Shown piece by piece: positions 1-8,414 of a stretch of 64,000 nucleotides of DNA; the first letter of the stretch is position 1, and each line of letters opens with the position of its first letter. The notes beneath the pieces were generated by a model. That model made no database searches, was not told the origin of the DNA, and worked only from the letters and a program-made list of their open reading frames with translations. The DNA lies in NCBI RefSeq assembly GCF_014171575.1, contig NZ_CP050453.1, positions 3,720,001-3,784,000 on the forward strand. The letters run 5' to 3'. A program made the translations under genes and the position numbers. This DNA comes from Microbacterium sp. Se63.02b. Lineage in GTDB: Bacteria > Actinomycetota > Actinomycetes > Actinomycetales > Microbacteriaceae.

Positions 1-1447
1 CGATGCCGCCGTAGTTCGCTGCCGCGTCGCGCCCGGCGTCGAAGAACGGGTACTGCAGGATGGCCGCGGGGAACACGATCTCGTTCATCGACGGGTTGTA
101 GTAGGCGTTGACCATCTGCGGGGGCATGTGCCACTCCGCGCGGTCGATGGGCTTGCCGACCTTGTCGACGTTGCGGTCATGCTCGAAGATCGACGCCCTG
201 CGCACATTGCCGAACAGGTCGGCCCGGTCGATCTCGAGGGTGCTGTAGTCGCGCCACACCTCGGGGTGACCGATCTTCGGGGTGAACGCGTCGAGCTTCG
301 CGAGTGCACGCTCCCGCGTCTCGGGCGTCATCCACTCGAGGTCGGTGATGCTCCGGCGATAGGCCTCGACGAGGTTCGCGGCCAGCTCGTCCATCGCGGC
401 CTTGGCCGTCGGCGGGTAGTGCCGCTCGACGTAGACCTTGCCGATCGCCTCGCCCAGGGCGCCTTCCGTCAGGGAGACGCCGCGCTTCCAGCGCTCCCGG
501 ATGGTGGGGACGCCGGTGAGCTCGGTGCCGTAGAAGGAGAAGTTCTCCTGCACGAGGTCGTCGGTGAGGTACGGGGCCGCCGCATGCACGGCCTTGGATC
601 GGAGCCACGCCTTCCAGTCATCGAGGTGCTCGGCGGTCAGCAGCGCCCCGAGGCCCTCGAAGAAGCTCGGCTGCGACACGACCACCTCGTCGAAGGCGGC
701 GGGGTTCGACGGCGAGACGGCATCACGCCACGGGACGAGGTCGACACCAGCGAGCTCCTGCAGCTCGTCCCAGGTCTTCAGGTTGTACGTCGCCACGGCG
801 TCCCGGCTGCGCACGTTGTCCCAGTGGTGTCCTGCGAGCTCGGTCTCGAGCGCGATCGCACGTTCGGCGTTCTGCGCGGCATCGGGGACGCCGGCGAGGT
901 CGAGCAGCCGCTCGAGGTGCGCACGGTACGCGGCCCTGGTGTCGGCGAACGTGTCGAGGCGGAAGTAGCTCTCGTCCGGCAGCGACAGCCCGGCCTGGAC
1001 GAGCACCGGAAGGTAGCGCTCGGGGTCGCCGGGGTCGCCGTCGACGTAGAGGCCGATGATCGCCGCACGACCATCCCGATCGTAGGCGCCGACCGTGCGG
1101 AGGAACGCGGGGATGTCGGCGATCGCGTCGATCTCGGCGAGGGTCTCGGCCAGCGGTGCGACCCCGGCCGCGTCGATGCGCTCGGTGTCCATGAAGCTCG
1201 CGAACAGGTCGCCGATCTTGCGGGCGAGCGTGCCCTCCGCGGCGTCCTGCGACTCCTCGATGATCGTCCGCACATCCTTCTCGGCCTGTTCGGCGAGCAG
1301 GTGGAAGGACCCCCAGCGCGCTTTGTCGCCGGGGATCTCGGTGCGGGCGATCCACGCGCCGTTCACGTGACGGTACAGGTCGTCCTGCGGGCGGATGTCG
1401 GAGCTGAACTCGTCGAGAGCGAGGCCAACGGGAAGAACGTCAGTCAT
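1..1447 (-). CDS. M13 family zinc metallopeptidase (neprilysin/PepO-like), 3' end outside window
   Basis: The 482 visible residues start at an ATG and run off the left edge without a stop. They carry the M13 N-terminal pattern: a short lead, DDLYRHVNGAWI near residue 23, then a long helical region. Near the edge come WHMPPQMVNAYYNPSMNEIVFPA-type residues (NAYY, then NEIVFPAAIL) and NYGGI. In the family this is followed directly by the HExxH zinc motif, so the catalytic residues lie just outside the window. Family members are about 630-660 residues, so roughly a quarter is missing. There is no signal peptide, which fits the cytosolic or loosely membrane-associated actinobacterial oligopeptidases. 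It is transcribed alone, downstream of the two-component pair. The family call is firm; the substrate is unknown. Confidence 0.9.
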   Translation of the reverse strand, partial: MTDVLPVGLALDEFSSDIRPQDDLYRHVNGAWIARTEIPGDKARWGSFHLLAEQAEKDVRTIIEESQDAAEGTLARKIGDLFASFMDTERIDAAGVAPLAETLAEIDAIADIPAFLRTVGAYDRDGRAAIIGLYVDGDPGDPERYLPVLVQAGLSLPDESYFRLDTFADTRAAYRAHLERLLDLAGVPDAAQNAERAIALETELAGHHWDNVRSRDAVATYNLKTWDELQELAGVDLVPWRDAVSPSNPAAFDEVVVSQPSFFEGLGALLTAEHLDDWKAWLRSKAVHAAAPYLTDDLVQENFSFYGTELTGVPTIRERWKRGVSLTEGALGEAIGKVYVERHYPPTAKAAMDELAANLVEAYRRSITDLEWMTPETRERALAKLDAFTPKIGHPEVWRDYSTLEIDRADLFGNVRRASIFEHDRNVDKVGKPIDRAEWHMPPQMVNAYYNPSMNEIVFPAAILQYPFFDAGRDAAANYGGI

Positions 1448-1472
1448 GCGCACCAGCCTAAGACCCGCGGGG

Positions 1473-2633
1473 TCACGTGTGGTCGGGTGCGCCGCCGAAC
1501 GGAAGGAGCACGTTCATGCGGAAGCCGTCGTCCGTGTGCTCGGCGAACACCTCGCCGCCATGCGCCCGCGCGAGACCGCGCGCGATCGACAGCCCGAGAC
1601 CGGCTCCCGAGGCGACGCCGTCGTGATCGGCCGGGGATGTGCGCGCCGCATCTTCGCGCCAGCCAACGTCGAACATGCGGTCGAGGTCCTCCACGGCGAC
1701 GCCGGCCCCGTGATCGAGGATGCCGAGCACGAGCCGGTTCCGCTCGATCTCCGTGGCCGAGACCACGATCTCGGTGCCCCGCGGGGCGTGCCGGATGGCG
1801 TTGGTCAGCAGGTTGACGATGATCCTGCCGAGGTGGTGCGGATCCGCCCAGAGCACGTGGCCGCCCACCCCCTCTCCACGATGCGCACACCGTGTCGGTC
1901 GGCTGCAGCGGCCACATCGGCGACAGCGTCCGACACCACGTCGAGCAGCTCGACCTGCTGCGTCTGCACCTGCACCGCCCCCGAAGTCAGCGTGGAGAGC
2001 TCGAAGAGGTCGTCGACCATGCGGCTCATCGTCTCCACCTGCACCCGCACCTGCCCGGCGAAGAGCTCCGGCGCGTCCGCCGCCCCCACCTCGATCGACT
2101 CGGCGAGCGCGCGCACCGCGGTCAGCGGGGTCCTCAGATCGTGCGAGATCCAGGCGAAGAACCGTCGCCGCGCCGAGTCGAGGCGTTCCAGCTCCGCCTT
2201 CGCGGCATCCACCCTCGCCGACGCATCCGCCAGCTGCACCGACAGCTCGTCGAGCTCACGCGATCCACCCTGCGCCGCCGTGATGACGCCCCCGCGCCCC
2301 ACCTCGTCGAGCGATGCCGAGAGGCGGCCGAACGACGACCGCATCGCCCGCGCGACGACCCACGCGGTGGCGAGCCCGAGGATGAGGGACACCCCGATCA
2401 CGACGAGGAGGACGGTCAGGTCGTGCGGGAGAGATGTACATCTCGACCGAGATCGCGACGACCCCCGCCGCCATCGCGACGACCCCGGCGCTCGCGACGA
2501 GCATCAGCTGCGCGCGGACCGACCGGCGGCGCATCAGACGCAGCAGCGCCAGGGTGATCGCGGCCACGCAGACGGCGGCGATCACGCAGGTCAGCACGAT
2601 CGTCAGGACGTCGGCGGCGGCGAGCTCGATCAT
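1473..2633 (-). CDS. Sensor histidine kinase, OmpR-type partner (two apparent frameshifts)
   Basis: The start MIELAAADVLTIVL overlaps the stop of the response regulator upstream. The N-terminus has two membrane helices (roughly residues 5-28 and 40-60) and a third after the first break. A HAMP-like linker follows, then the phosphoacceptor motif FFAWISHDLRTPLTAVRAL (H in SHDLRTP), and the ATPase with N box NLLTNAIRHA, DHGAG and GAGLGLSIARGLARAHGG. The frame breaks twice: an extra base near 2430 (after EMYI) and a missing base in the CCCCC-type run near 1868-1872 (between VERG and GGHVLWADP). Corrected length is about 386 residues. Both breaks are more likely sequence errors than inactivation, because every domain is conserved on both sides. 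The signal is unknown. Confidence 0.85.
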
Positions 2634-3327
2634 GAACCGTCGCCCAGCGTCGAGAAGCGGTAGCCCACGCCCCACTCCGTGCGCAGGTGCACCGGATCAC
2701 GCGGATCGCTCTCGATCTTCTCCCGCAGCCTGCGCACGTGCACCGTCACCGTCGACGGTTCGCCGAAACTCCAGCCCCACGCCTCACGCAGGATCTCCTC
2801 ACGGCCGAGCGGCCGCCCCTCGTTGCGCACGAGGAAGAGGAGCAGGTCGTACTCGCGCCCGGTGAGCGCGATCTCCTCGCCACGCACGCACACACGACGT
2901 CGAAGCGGATCTATCGCGAACACGCCGGCGCGCACCTCCCCGGCCGATGCCTGCCCCCTCTGAGAGCGCCGGACGAGCGCGCCGACCCGCACCAGGAGTT
3001 CCCGCAACGAGAACGGCTTCGCGAGGTAGTCGTCGGCACCGAACTCGAACCCCTCGATGCGGTCGTCCAGCTGCCCGAGCGCCGTGAGCATCATGATCGG
3101 CACGTCGGAGAAGGACCGCAGGTCGCGGCACAGCTCGTCGCCGCTGATGCCGGGCAGCATCCGATCGACGACGACCACGTCGGGGTGCCGTCGCGCAGCG
3201 CCGTCCGCGCGGAGACCCCGTCGCCGAAGGTCGAGACCACGTAGCCGTTGGCCCGCAGATACGCCCCCACGGCTTCGCGCACGGTGGGGTCGTCTTCGAC
3301 CACCACGACCTCGGCTGCCTCCTGCAT
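2630..3327 (-). CDS. OmpR/PhoB-type response regulator (one apparent frameshift)
   Basis: The receiver domain has the acidic pair VVEDD, the phosphorylation Asp in VVVVDRMLPGISG, T in MMLTALG and K in YLAKPFSLREL. A winged-helix DNA-binding domain follows (ALTGREYDLLLFLVRNEGRPLGREEIL, then VTVHVRRLREKIE and GVGYRF). The frame breaks near 3183-3187, right before the phospho-Asp strand. One extra base in the C/G run (GGCACCCC) joins DGTP to DVVVVD, giving about 232 residues. It is co-transcribed with the kinase (4-bp overlap). A short inverted repeat upstream may be its own target. The regulon is unknown, but the divergent DM13/DoxX pair is an obvious candidate. Confidence 0.87.
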
Positions 3328-3369
3328 GGGGTCGACACTAGTCGCGGCCGCTGCGGCCCCGACCCGTTC

Positions 3370-3385
3370 CTTACGGTTCCGAAAG
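3370..3385. promoter_or_regulatory. Inverted repeat between response regulator and DM13 lipoprotein
   Basis: CTTACGG-TT-CCGAAAG: 7-bp arms with one mismatch around a 2-bp centre, in the divergent promoter region. It is a candidate binding site for the adjacent response regulator. This is inferred from position and symmetry only. Confidence 0.3.
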
Positions 3386-3493
3386 GTCTTCCCCGCCAGG
3401 GGCGTCGGCTTCCTAGCGTTCTTCGAAGTGCGATCCGCCGCGGCATCCGTCGCTCAGGGCACAGACATCGCACACCGTGAACAGGAGATCCTC

Positions 3494-3940
3494 ATGCGCA
3501 AGACAGCTCTCGCCGCCACCGCGGCTCTCGCCCTCGCCCTCACCCTCTCGGCGTGCAGTTCGCCTGCCGCGACCGAAGACCCCGCACCGGAGTCCTCGAT
3601 GTCGCAGAGCACCGACGACGGCACGGCGATGACCATGACCGAGATGACCGGTGAGTTCATGGGCCTGAACGACAAGATGGTCTCCGGCACCGTCACCGTG
3701 TCGGACGACGAGATCGCCCTCTCCGACTTCTCGTCGGACGAAGGCCCCGACCTGCACGTCTACCTCACCAACGGCACGGATGAGGCCGCCGTGTCCGAGG
3801 GCATGCTCGTCGATGCCGTCTCGATCGACACCGCCTCGCAGACCTTCATGCTCGACGGTGTCGACACCTCGAAGTACACCTACGTCGTGATCCACTGCGA
3901 CAAGGCGAAGGCCGTGTTCGGAGCAGCCGAGCTGTCATGA
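3494..3940 (+). CDS. Secreted lipoprotein with DM13 domain
   Basis: An AGGAG site precedes the ATG by 7 bp. The 148-residue product has a lipoprotein signal (MRKTALAATAALALALTLSAC, lipobox LSAC, Cys about 21), a low-complexity Ser/Thr/Asp linker, and then a DM13 domain: GEFMGLNDKMVSGTVTVSDD, DEGPDLHVYLTNG, YTYVVIHCDKAKAVFGAAEL. DM13 is proposed to be a cytochrome-like electron-transfer domain; the single Cys in VIHCDK fits its conserved Cys. The stop overlaps the DoxX start (ATGA), so the two are translationally coupled. The role is probably extracytoplasmic redox chemistry; partner and substrate cannot be read from sequence. Confidence 0.85.
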   Translation: MRKTALAATAALALALTLSACSSPAATEDPAPESSMSQSTDDGTAMTMTEMTGEFMGLNDKMVSGTVTVSDDEIALSDFSSDEGPDLHVYLTNGTDEAAVSEGMLVDAVSIDTASQTFMLDGVDTSKYTYVVIHCDKAKAVFGAAELS

Positions 3941-4398
3941 CCGGATCGCGACCGGCGGGGCCCCTGATCGGCTCGGTGCTCGGGGGCGGGGCCAGAGTGG
4001 CGGTCGGAGTCCTGTGGCTGAACGAAGGCTTCGTGAAGTATCGGGCGGGCTTCGGGGCGGCCGACATCGCCCTCGTGACCGGGAGCACGGAGGAGAACCC
4101 TCGGGTGCCGTGGTTCTTCGCGCCCGTCGGGTCGTTCATGCAGACGGCTCCGGGACTGTTCGGGGTGGTGATGCCCGCGCTCGAGGTCGCCCTGGGGCTC
4201 CTGCTGGTCGCGGGGCTGCTGACCAGGATCGCGGCGTTCGTGTCGATCGGGACGTTGATGCTCTATTGGAGCGCGGATCAGCTGATTGCCGCGTACCCGG
4301 CGATGGTCGTGCTCTGCGCTGTCGTGCTGCTCCTCCCGGCGGCGGGACGCTTCGGAGTGGACGGCTGGCTGCGAAGGCGGAGGCGGGTCAGCGCGTGA
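3937..4398 (+). CDS. DoxX family integral membrane protein
   Basis: A 153-residue protein with about four hydrophobic segments: residues 12-30, 68-90 (FGVVMPALEVALGLLLVAGLL), 95-110 and 118-135. The layout and LEVALGLLLVAGLLTR are typical of DoxX/SURF4-related proteins, where DoxX is the membrane subunit of thiosulfate:quinone oxidoreductase and its relatives join oxidative-stress complexes. It starts inside the stop of the DM13 lipoprotein, suggesting the two work as a membrane redox pair. The C-terminus overlaps the convergent GntR gene by 11 bp. The family assignment is good; the function is inferred. Confidence 0.8.
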   Translation: MTGSRPAGPLIGSVLGGGARVAVGVLWLNEGFVKYRAGFGAADIALVTGSTEENPRVPWFFAPVGSFMQTAPGLFGVVMPALEVALGLLLVAGLLTRIAAFVSIGTLMLYWSADQLIAAYPAMVVLCAVVLLLPAAGRFGVDGWLRRRRRVSA

Positions 4399-5110
4399 TG
4401 CGCATCCGGAGCACGTCCGTGCGCTGCAGCGTCACTCCGTAGGCGAGAACCCCGCCCTGGACGTCGGTGGTCACCTGCTCTGTGCGCAGCACCGGCGTGC
4501 CGGCGTCGACATCGAGCGCGGTGGCCTCCGGCTCCTCGAGCCGCACCGCCTCGATGTCGGTCGTCGTGTGCGAGACGACGTCGTCGATGTGTCCGTTGAG
4601 CATGTCGAACAGGCCGGAGTCGACCGTCGTCATGGGCGCGGGGTCGATCGCGACGCCGTGGATCGTCGCAGGGATGTGCTCGATCATCTGCGCAGACGGG
4701 GTGTCGTCGACCGCGAACAGTCGGTAGACCCGCCACACGCCCGACTCCGGCTCGACGCCCAGCACCTCGGCGATCTCGGGCGGAGCGGGCACGAGCGTGT
4801 ACCCGGCCTCGCGCAGCGCGACCGTGCGTCCGACGGCGTGCACGCGGTCACGGTAGGAGGCGATGGCCGACATGCTCAGCGAGGACGAAGGTCGAGGCGC
4901 GCTGACGAACGTGCCGACGCCCCAGTTGCGCGTCACGAAGCCCTCGGCCTCGAGCACCCCCAGCGCCTCACGCACGGAACCGCGGCTCACGTCGAGGCTC
5001 TCGGCGATCCGTTTCTCGTTGGGGAGCCTGTCGCCCACGACGTACTCGACATCGATCAGCTGTCGCAGCGCCGCGACGGTGTTCCTCACTACGCTGTCAC
5101 GCTTGGCCAT
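4388..5110 (-). CDS. GntR family regulator, HutC/UTRA subfamily
   Basis: This 240-residue protein has an N-terminal winged helix-turn-helix (VGDRLPNEKRIAESLDVSRGSVREALGVLEAEGFV, residues about 26-60, ending in GVGTFV). A UTRA-type ligand domain follows, with VWRVYRLFAVDDTP, MIEHIP and a C-terminal YGVTLQRTDVLRMRI strand. The ATG chosen (MAKRDSVVRN) gives the usual family length; upstream in-frame starts lie in the neighbouring gene. It is the last gene of the ten-gene peptide-import operon and is the natural local repressor. Its ligand is probably a peptide or hydrolysis product handled by the operon (inferred). Confidence 0.88.
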   Translation of the reverse strand: MAKRDSVVRNTVAALRQLIDVEYVVGDRLPNEKRIAESLDVSRGSVREALGVLEAEGFVTRNWGVGTFVSAPRPSSSLSMSAIASYRDRVHAVGRTVALREAGYTLVPAPPEIAEVLGVEPESGVWRVYRLFAVDDTPSAQMIEHIPATIHGVAIDPAPMTTVDSGLFDMLNGHIDDVVSHTTTDIEAVRLEEPEATALDVDAGTPVLRTEQVTTDVQGGVLAYGVTLQRTDVLRMRITR

Positions 5111-5119
5111 CGGGTCCCA

Positions 5120-5160
5120 TCGAGAAGTCTGCTGTCGTACGTCGAGAAGTTGTCCTCTCG
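5120..5160. promoter_or_regulatory. Repeat-rich leader of the GntR regulator gene
   Basis: The 55-bp gap between the dipeptidase and its regulator holds TCGAGAAGT twice (5120-5128 and 5142-5150), 22 bp apart, i.e. two helical turns. The second copy forms an inverted repeat CGAGA-N8-TCTCG (5143-5160). A near copy, TCGAGAGT, lies at the -35 of the operon promoter (about 15185). Possible autoregulatory operator; no consensus was tested. Confidence 0.3.
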
Positions 5161-5165
5161 GATTT

Positions 5166-6395
5166 CTACCAGACCTCGCCGAGAACACGCATCGCGTTGC
5201 CGCCGATGACCTTCGCAATGTCCTCGTCGCTGTAGCCGTGTTCGACGAGCCAGGCCGTGATGTTCCAGAAGTTCTCACCGGGGTTCTCGAGACCCTCGAC
5301 GTACTCGACGCGCGGGTGCTTCTCATGCTCCGGCGACTTCTGCGCGTAGTTGCCCGCATAGGCCTTGTGCACGGCGACGTGGTCTCCGAACATCGTGTCG
5401 GGGCCGAACGAGACGTGATCGATGCCGACGAGGTCGACGCAGTAGCGGAAGTGGTCCATGACCGAGTCGATCGAGTGCGTGAGGTGCTCGGACGAGATCG
5501 TGGTGTGCGGAGCCGCCTCCAACCCGATGAGCCCGCCGCGCTCGGCGCACGCGATGATGGTCTCGTCGCTCTTCATGCGGTCGATCGGCCAGACGGCGCG
5601 CGCACCGGCATGGGTGATCATGACGGGTACGGCCGAGTGGTCGATCGTCTCCAGGCAGGTCCGGTCCCCCGAGTGCGAGATGTCGATCAGCATGCCGAGC
5701 TTGTTCATGCGATCGACGGCCCGACGACCGAAGGTGGTGAGGCCGCCGTCCGCCGGCTCCGAGAGGCCGGAGCCGAGCATGTTCGACTGCGAATAGGCGA
5801 TGCCGAGCTGACGAACGCCGAACCCGTACAGCATGTCGATGCGGTCGAGTTCGTTCTCGATCATGGTGGAGCACTCGAAGCCCGCGATCAGTGCCACCCG
5901 CCCGTCGCGCTTGGCGGCGTGGATGTCGTCCACGCTCGTGGCCAGCCGGACGTAGTCCTGTTTGGCGAGGTCTGCGAGGCGGAACCCGAGCGCATAGATC
6001 ATGTCGTCCCACTTCCAGCCGCTCTGACTGGTCACGCAGGATGCCCCCGCCATGAAGTTGTCGATCACGGCGGTCAGCCCCGAACGTGACAATCCCTCGT
6101 AGCCCGTGCGCTGACGGCCGGTGCGGTTGTACCGCCGTACCTGGTCGCCGTCTTCGGGCAGCACGATCGCGTGCTCGTGCAGAGAGAGCACGATGTTCTC
6201 GTCCATCAGCCGACGCATGCGGGCCCGCTGCTCCTCATCGAGGTCGAAGGCACGCGCGGGGACGCGATCGACCTCCGCTGCGAGGTCGAAGTGCTGGTAG
6301 TCGCGGCCGGCCTCCAGGTAGCCGTACGCCGTGTATCCGGAGTACTGCGGGGCATTGCCTGCGGGGAGGACGGGCGAAGAGGACGAAGAGGACAT
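5166..6395 (-). CDS. M19 family membrane-dipeptidase homologue, copy 1
   Basis: This 409-residue amidohydrolase-fold protein belongs to peptidase family M19 (renal/membrane dipeptidase; L-L and L-D dipeptides). Visible landmarks are the bridging-Glu region (GFECSTMIENELDRIDMLYG), NMLGSG, the zinc His regions LIDISHSGDRTCLE and VMITHAGARAVWP, and GIDHVSFGPD. The first metal motif, HxD in characterised members, is here SLHEHAIVL (H73, H75), so the Asp ligand is His. There is no signal peptide, so it is probably cytosolic and acts on imported peptides. It is about 50-60% similar by eye to the second copy at the promoter-proximal end of the operon. The serine-rich start is weakly defined. Exact substrate unknown. 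Confidence 0.87.
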   Translation of the reverse strand: MSSSSSSPVLPAGNAPQYSGYTAYGYLEAGRDYQHFDLAAEVDRVPARAFDLDEEQRARMRRLMDENIVLSLHEHAIVLPEDGDQVRRYNRTGRQRTGYEGLSRSGLTAVIDNFMAGASCVTSQSGWKWDDMIYALGFRLADLAKQDYVRLATSVDDIHAAKRDGRVALIAGFECSTMIENELDRIDMLYGFGVRQLGIAYSQSNMLGSGLSEPADGGLTTFGRRAVDRMNKLGMLIDISHSGDRTCLETIDHSAVPVMITHAGARAVWPIDRMKSDETIIACAERGGLIGLEAAPHTTISSEHLTHSIDSVMDHFRYCVDLVGIDHVSFGPDTMFGDHVAVHKAYAGNYAQKSPEHEKHPRVEYVEGLENPGENFWNITAWLVEHGYSDEDIAKVIGGNAMRVLGEVW

Positions 6396-6406
6396 GACGG
6401 TGCTTC

Positions 6407-7417
6407 CTAGCGTGCGAGGGTGTTCTCGGGGATGAGGGGGAAGTGGCAGGCGACGTCTCGGTCGCCGGATGGTGCTGTGGCCCGCAACGGCGGCGCCTCG
6501 CTCGCGCAGACGTCCTGCGCCCGCACGCAGCGCGTGCGGAAGCGGCATCCGCTCGGGGGATCGACGGGGCTCGGCGGATCGCCGGCGAGCAGCGAGCGGC
6601 GACCGCCCCGTCGCGTCGGGTCGGGCACGGGGACGGCCGCGAGCAGCGCGTCGGTGTACGGATGGGCGGGGGTGTCGTAGACCTCGGCTCGGTCTCCGAT
6701 CTCCGCGACGCGCCCCAGGTACATCACGCCGATGCGATCCGAGATGTGACGGACGACGGACAGATCGTGTGCGATGAAGACGTAGGCGAGGCCCAGTTCG
6801 CGTTGCAGCCGCTGGAGGAGGTTGACGACCTGCGCCTGCACCGAGACGTCGAGTGCCGAGACCGGTTCGTCGCAGATGATGACCTCCGGTGAGAGCGCGA
6901 GCGCACGCGCGATCCCGATGCGCTGGCGCTGCCCGCCGGAGAACTGGAACGGGTAGCGATCGAGGTGGTCCGGGTTGAGACCCACCAGCTCCGCCAGCTC
7001 CGCGATCCTCGGCTCACGTCCGCCCCGCGGCGTCACCTCGGGATGGATCTGGAATGGCTGGAGCAGCGTCTCGCGCACGGTGCGGCGCGGGTTGAGCGAG
7101 GAGTAGGGATCCTGCAGCACGATCTGCACGCGTCGGCGCATGTCGTCGCGCTGCGCGCCCCGCAGGCGGTGCAGGTCGGCCCCGCGGAAGCGCACCGCAC
7201 CGGAGGTGGGCGTCTCCAGGCCGACGATCGTGCGCGCCAGGGTCGACTTGCCGCATCCGGACTCGCCGACGATGCCGAGCGTCTCACCCTTGCGCAGCTC
7301 GAAGCTCACGCCGTCGAGCGCGCGCACCACGCGTCCTCCGCCTCCGAATCGGCCGCCTCGCACCGGGAAGTGCTTGGTGAGGTCTTCGACCGTCAGCACC
7401 ACGTCATGCTCGTCCAC
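6407..7417 (-). CDS. Peptide ABC transporter ATPase (DppF/OppF-like)
   Basis: A 336-residue ATPase. I chose the GTG start (VDEHDVVLTVEDL) because AGGAGG lies 6 bp upstream; an ATG further upstream has no such site. Motifs: Walker A GESGCGKST, Q-loop LQDPYSSLNP, signature FSGGQRQRIGIARAL, Walker B VIICDEP, H-loop IAHDLSVV. The C-terminal oligopeptide/dipeptide extension (GCRFRTRC...C) supplies the cysteines that bind an Fe-S cluster in Dpp/Opp ATPases. It overlaps the DppD-like gene by 14 bp and pairs with it to energise the importer made by the two permeases and the lipoprotein of the same operon. Confidence 0.93.
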   Translation of the reverse strand: MDEHDVVLTVEDLTKHFPVRGGRFGGGGRVVRALDGVSFELRKGETLGIVGESGCGKSTLARTIVGLETPTSGAVRFRGADLHRLRGAQRDDMRRRVQIVLQDPYSSLNPRRTVRETLLQPFQIHPEVTPRGGREPRIAELAELVGLNPDHLDRYPFQFSGGQRQRIGIARALALSPEVIICDEPVSALDVSVQAQVVNLLQRLQRELGLAYVFIAHDLSVVRHISDRIGVMYLGRVAEIGDRAEVYDTPAHPYTDALLAAVPVPDPTRRGGRRSLLAGDPPSPVDPPSGCRFRTRCVRAQDVCASEAPPLRATAPSGDRDVACHFPLIPENTLAR

Positions 7418-8414
7418 TGAGCACCTCCTCACGTCGATGGCACGCCGAGACGCGCCCGGTATCGGCGCCGACGGGCCGTGGCTCCGGCCGCTCGGTCGCG
7501 CAGATGTCGATCGCCGCGTCGCAGCGGCCGCGGAACGCGCACCCCTGACCGAGGTCGAGCAGGTTCGGCGGAGCGCCGGGAATCGCCCACAGCACGTCGT
7601 CGTCGCGGTCGGGGCGCGGCATCGAGCGCAGCAGACCCCGCGTATAGGGATGCGCAGTCCGCTCGAACAGCTCGAAGATGGTGCCGCGCTCGACGATGCG
7701 GCCGGCGTACATCACCGCGACCTGGTCGGCCACCTCGGCGACGACGCCGAGATCGTGCGTGATGAGGATGAGGGCCATGCCCGTCTCGCTCTGCAGCTGC
7801 ACGAGGAGGTCCATGATCTGCGCCTGGACGGTCACGTCCAGTGCGGTGGTCGGCTCATCGGCGATGAGCACCTTCGGTTCGAGGGCGATCGCGAGCGCGA
7901 TCATGATCCGCTGCCGCATCCCGCCGGAGAACTGGTGGGGATAGTCCTTCGCGCGCTCCGCCGGCGAGGGGATGCGCACACGGCCCATGAGCTCGACCGC
8001 CCGCTCCCACGCCGCCCGACGACTCATCCCCCTCCGCACACGCAGCAGCTCGGCGATCTGGCCGCCGACGGTGTACACCGGGTTCAAGGCCGACAGCGAG
8101 TCCTGGAACACCATCGCGATGCCCTCGGCGCTCACGGTACGACGCGCGGCAGGATCCATCGTGAGCAGGTCCTGCCCCTCGAACAGGATCTCGCCCGCCG
8201 ACACCCGCCCCGGTGGGGTCTCGATCAGGTTCATGACGGTCTGCGCCGTGACGGACTTGCCCGACCCCGACTCGCCGAGGATGGCGAGCGTGGTGCCGGC
8301 CGACACCTCGAAGGTCACGTCCTGCGCTGCCCGCACGACACCATCGCGTGTCGTGAACTCGACGCTCAGACCGCGCACGCTCAGCACCGGATCGCTCAGC
8401 ACAGGAGCGCTCAT
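7404..8414 (-). CDS. Peptide ABC transporter ATPase (DppD/OppD-like)
   Basis: A 336-residue ATPase, same length as its DppF-like partner. Walker A GESGSGKSV, Q-loop FQDSLSALNPVYTVG, signature FSGGMRQRIMIALAIA, Walker B VLIADEPTTALD, H-loop ITHDLGVV. The C-terminal DppD/OppD extension has GQGCAFRGRCDAAIDIC with its Cys cluster. The GGMRQR signature and TTALD mark the OppD-type subunit, against GGQRQR in the other. The ATG overlaps the alpha/beta hydrolase stop. It couples ATP hydrolysis to peptide import at the inner face of the membrane. Confidence 0.93.
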   Translation of the reverse strand: MSAPVLSDPVLSVRGLSVEFTTRDGVVRAAQDVTFEVSAGTTLAILGESGSGKSVTAQTVMNLIETPPGRVSAGEILFEGQDLLTMDPAARRTVSAEGIAMVFQDSLSALNPVYTVGGQIAELLRVRRGMSRRAAWERAVELMGRVRIPSPAERAKDYPHQFSGGMRQRIMIALAIALEPKVLIADEPTTALDVTVQAQIMDLLVQLQSETGMALILITHDLGVVAEVADQVAVMYAGRIVERGTIFELFERTAHPYTRGLLRSMPRPDRDDDVLWAIPGAPPNLLDLGQGCAFRGRCDAAIDICATERPEPRPVGADTGRVSACHRREEVLSGRA

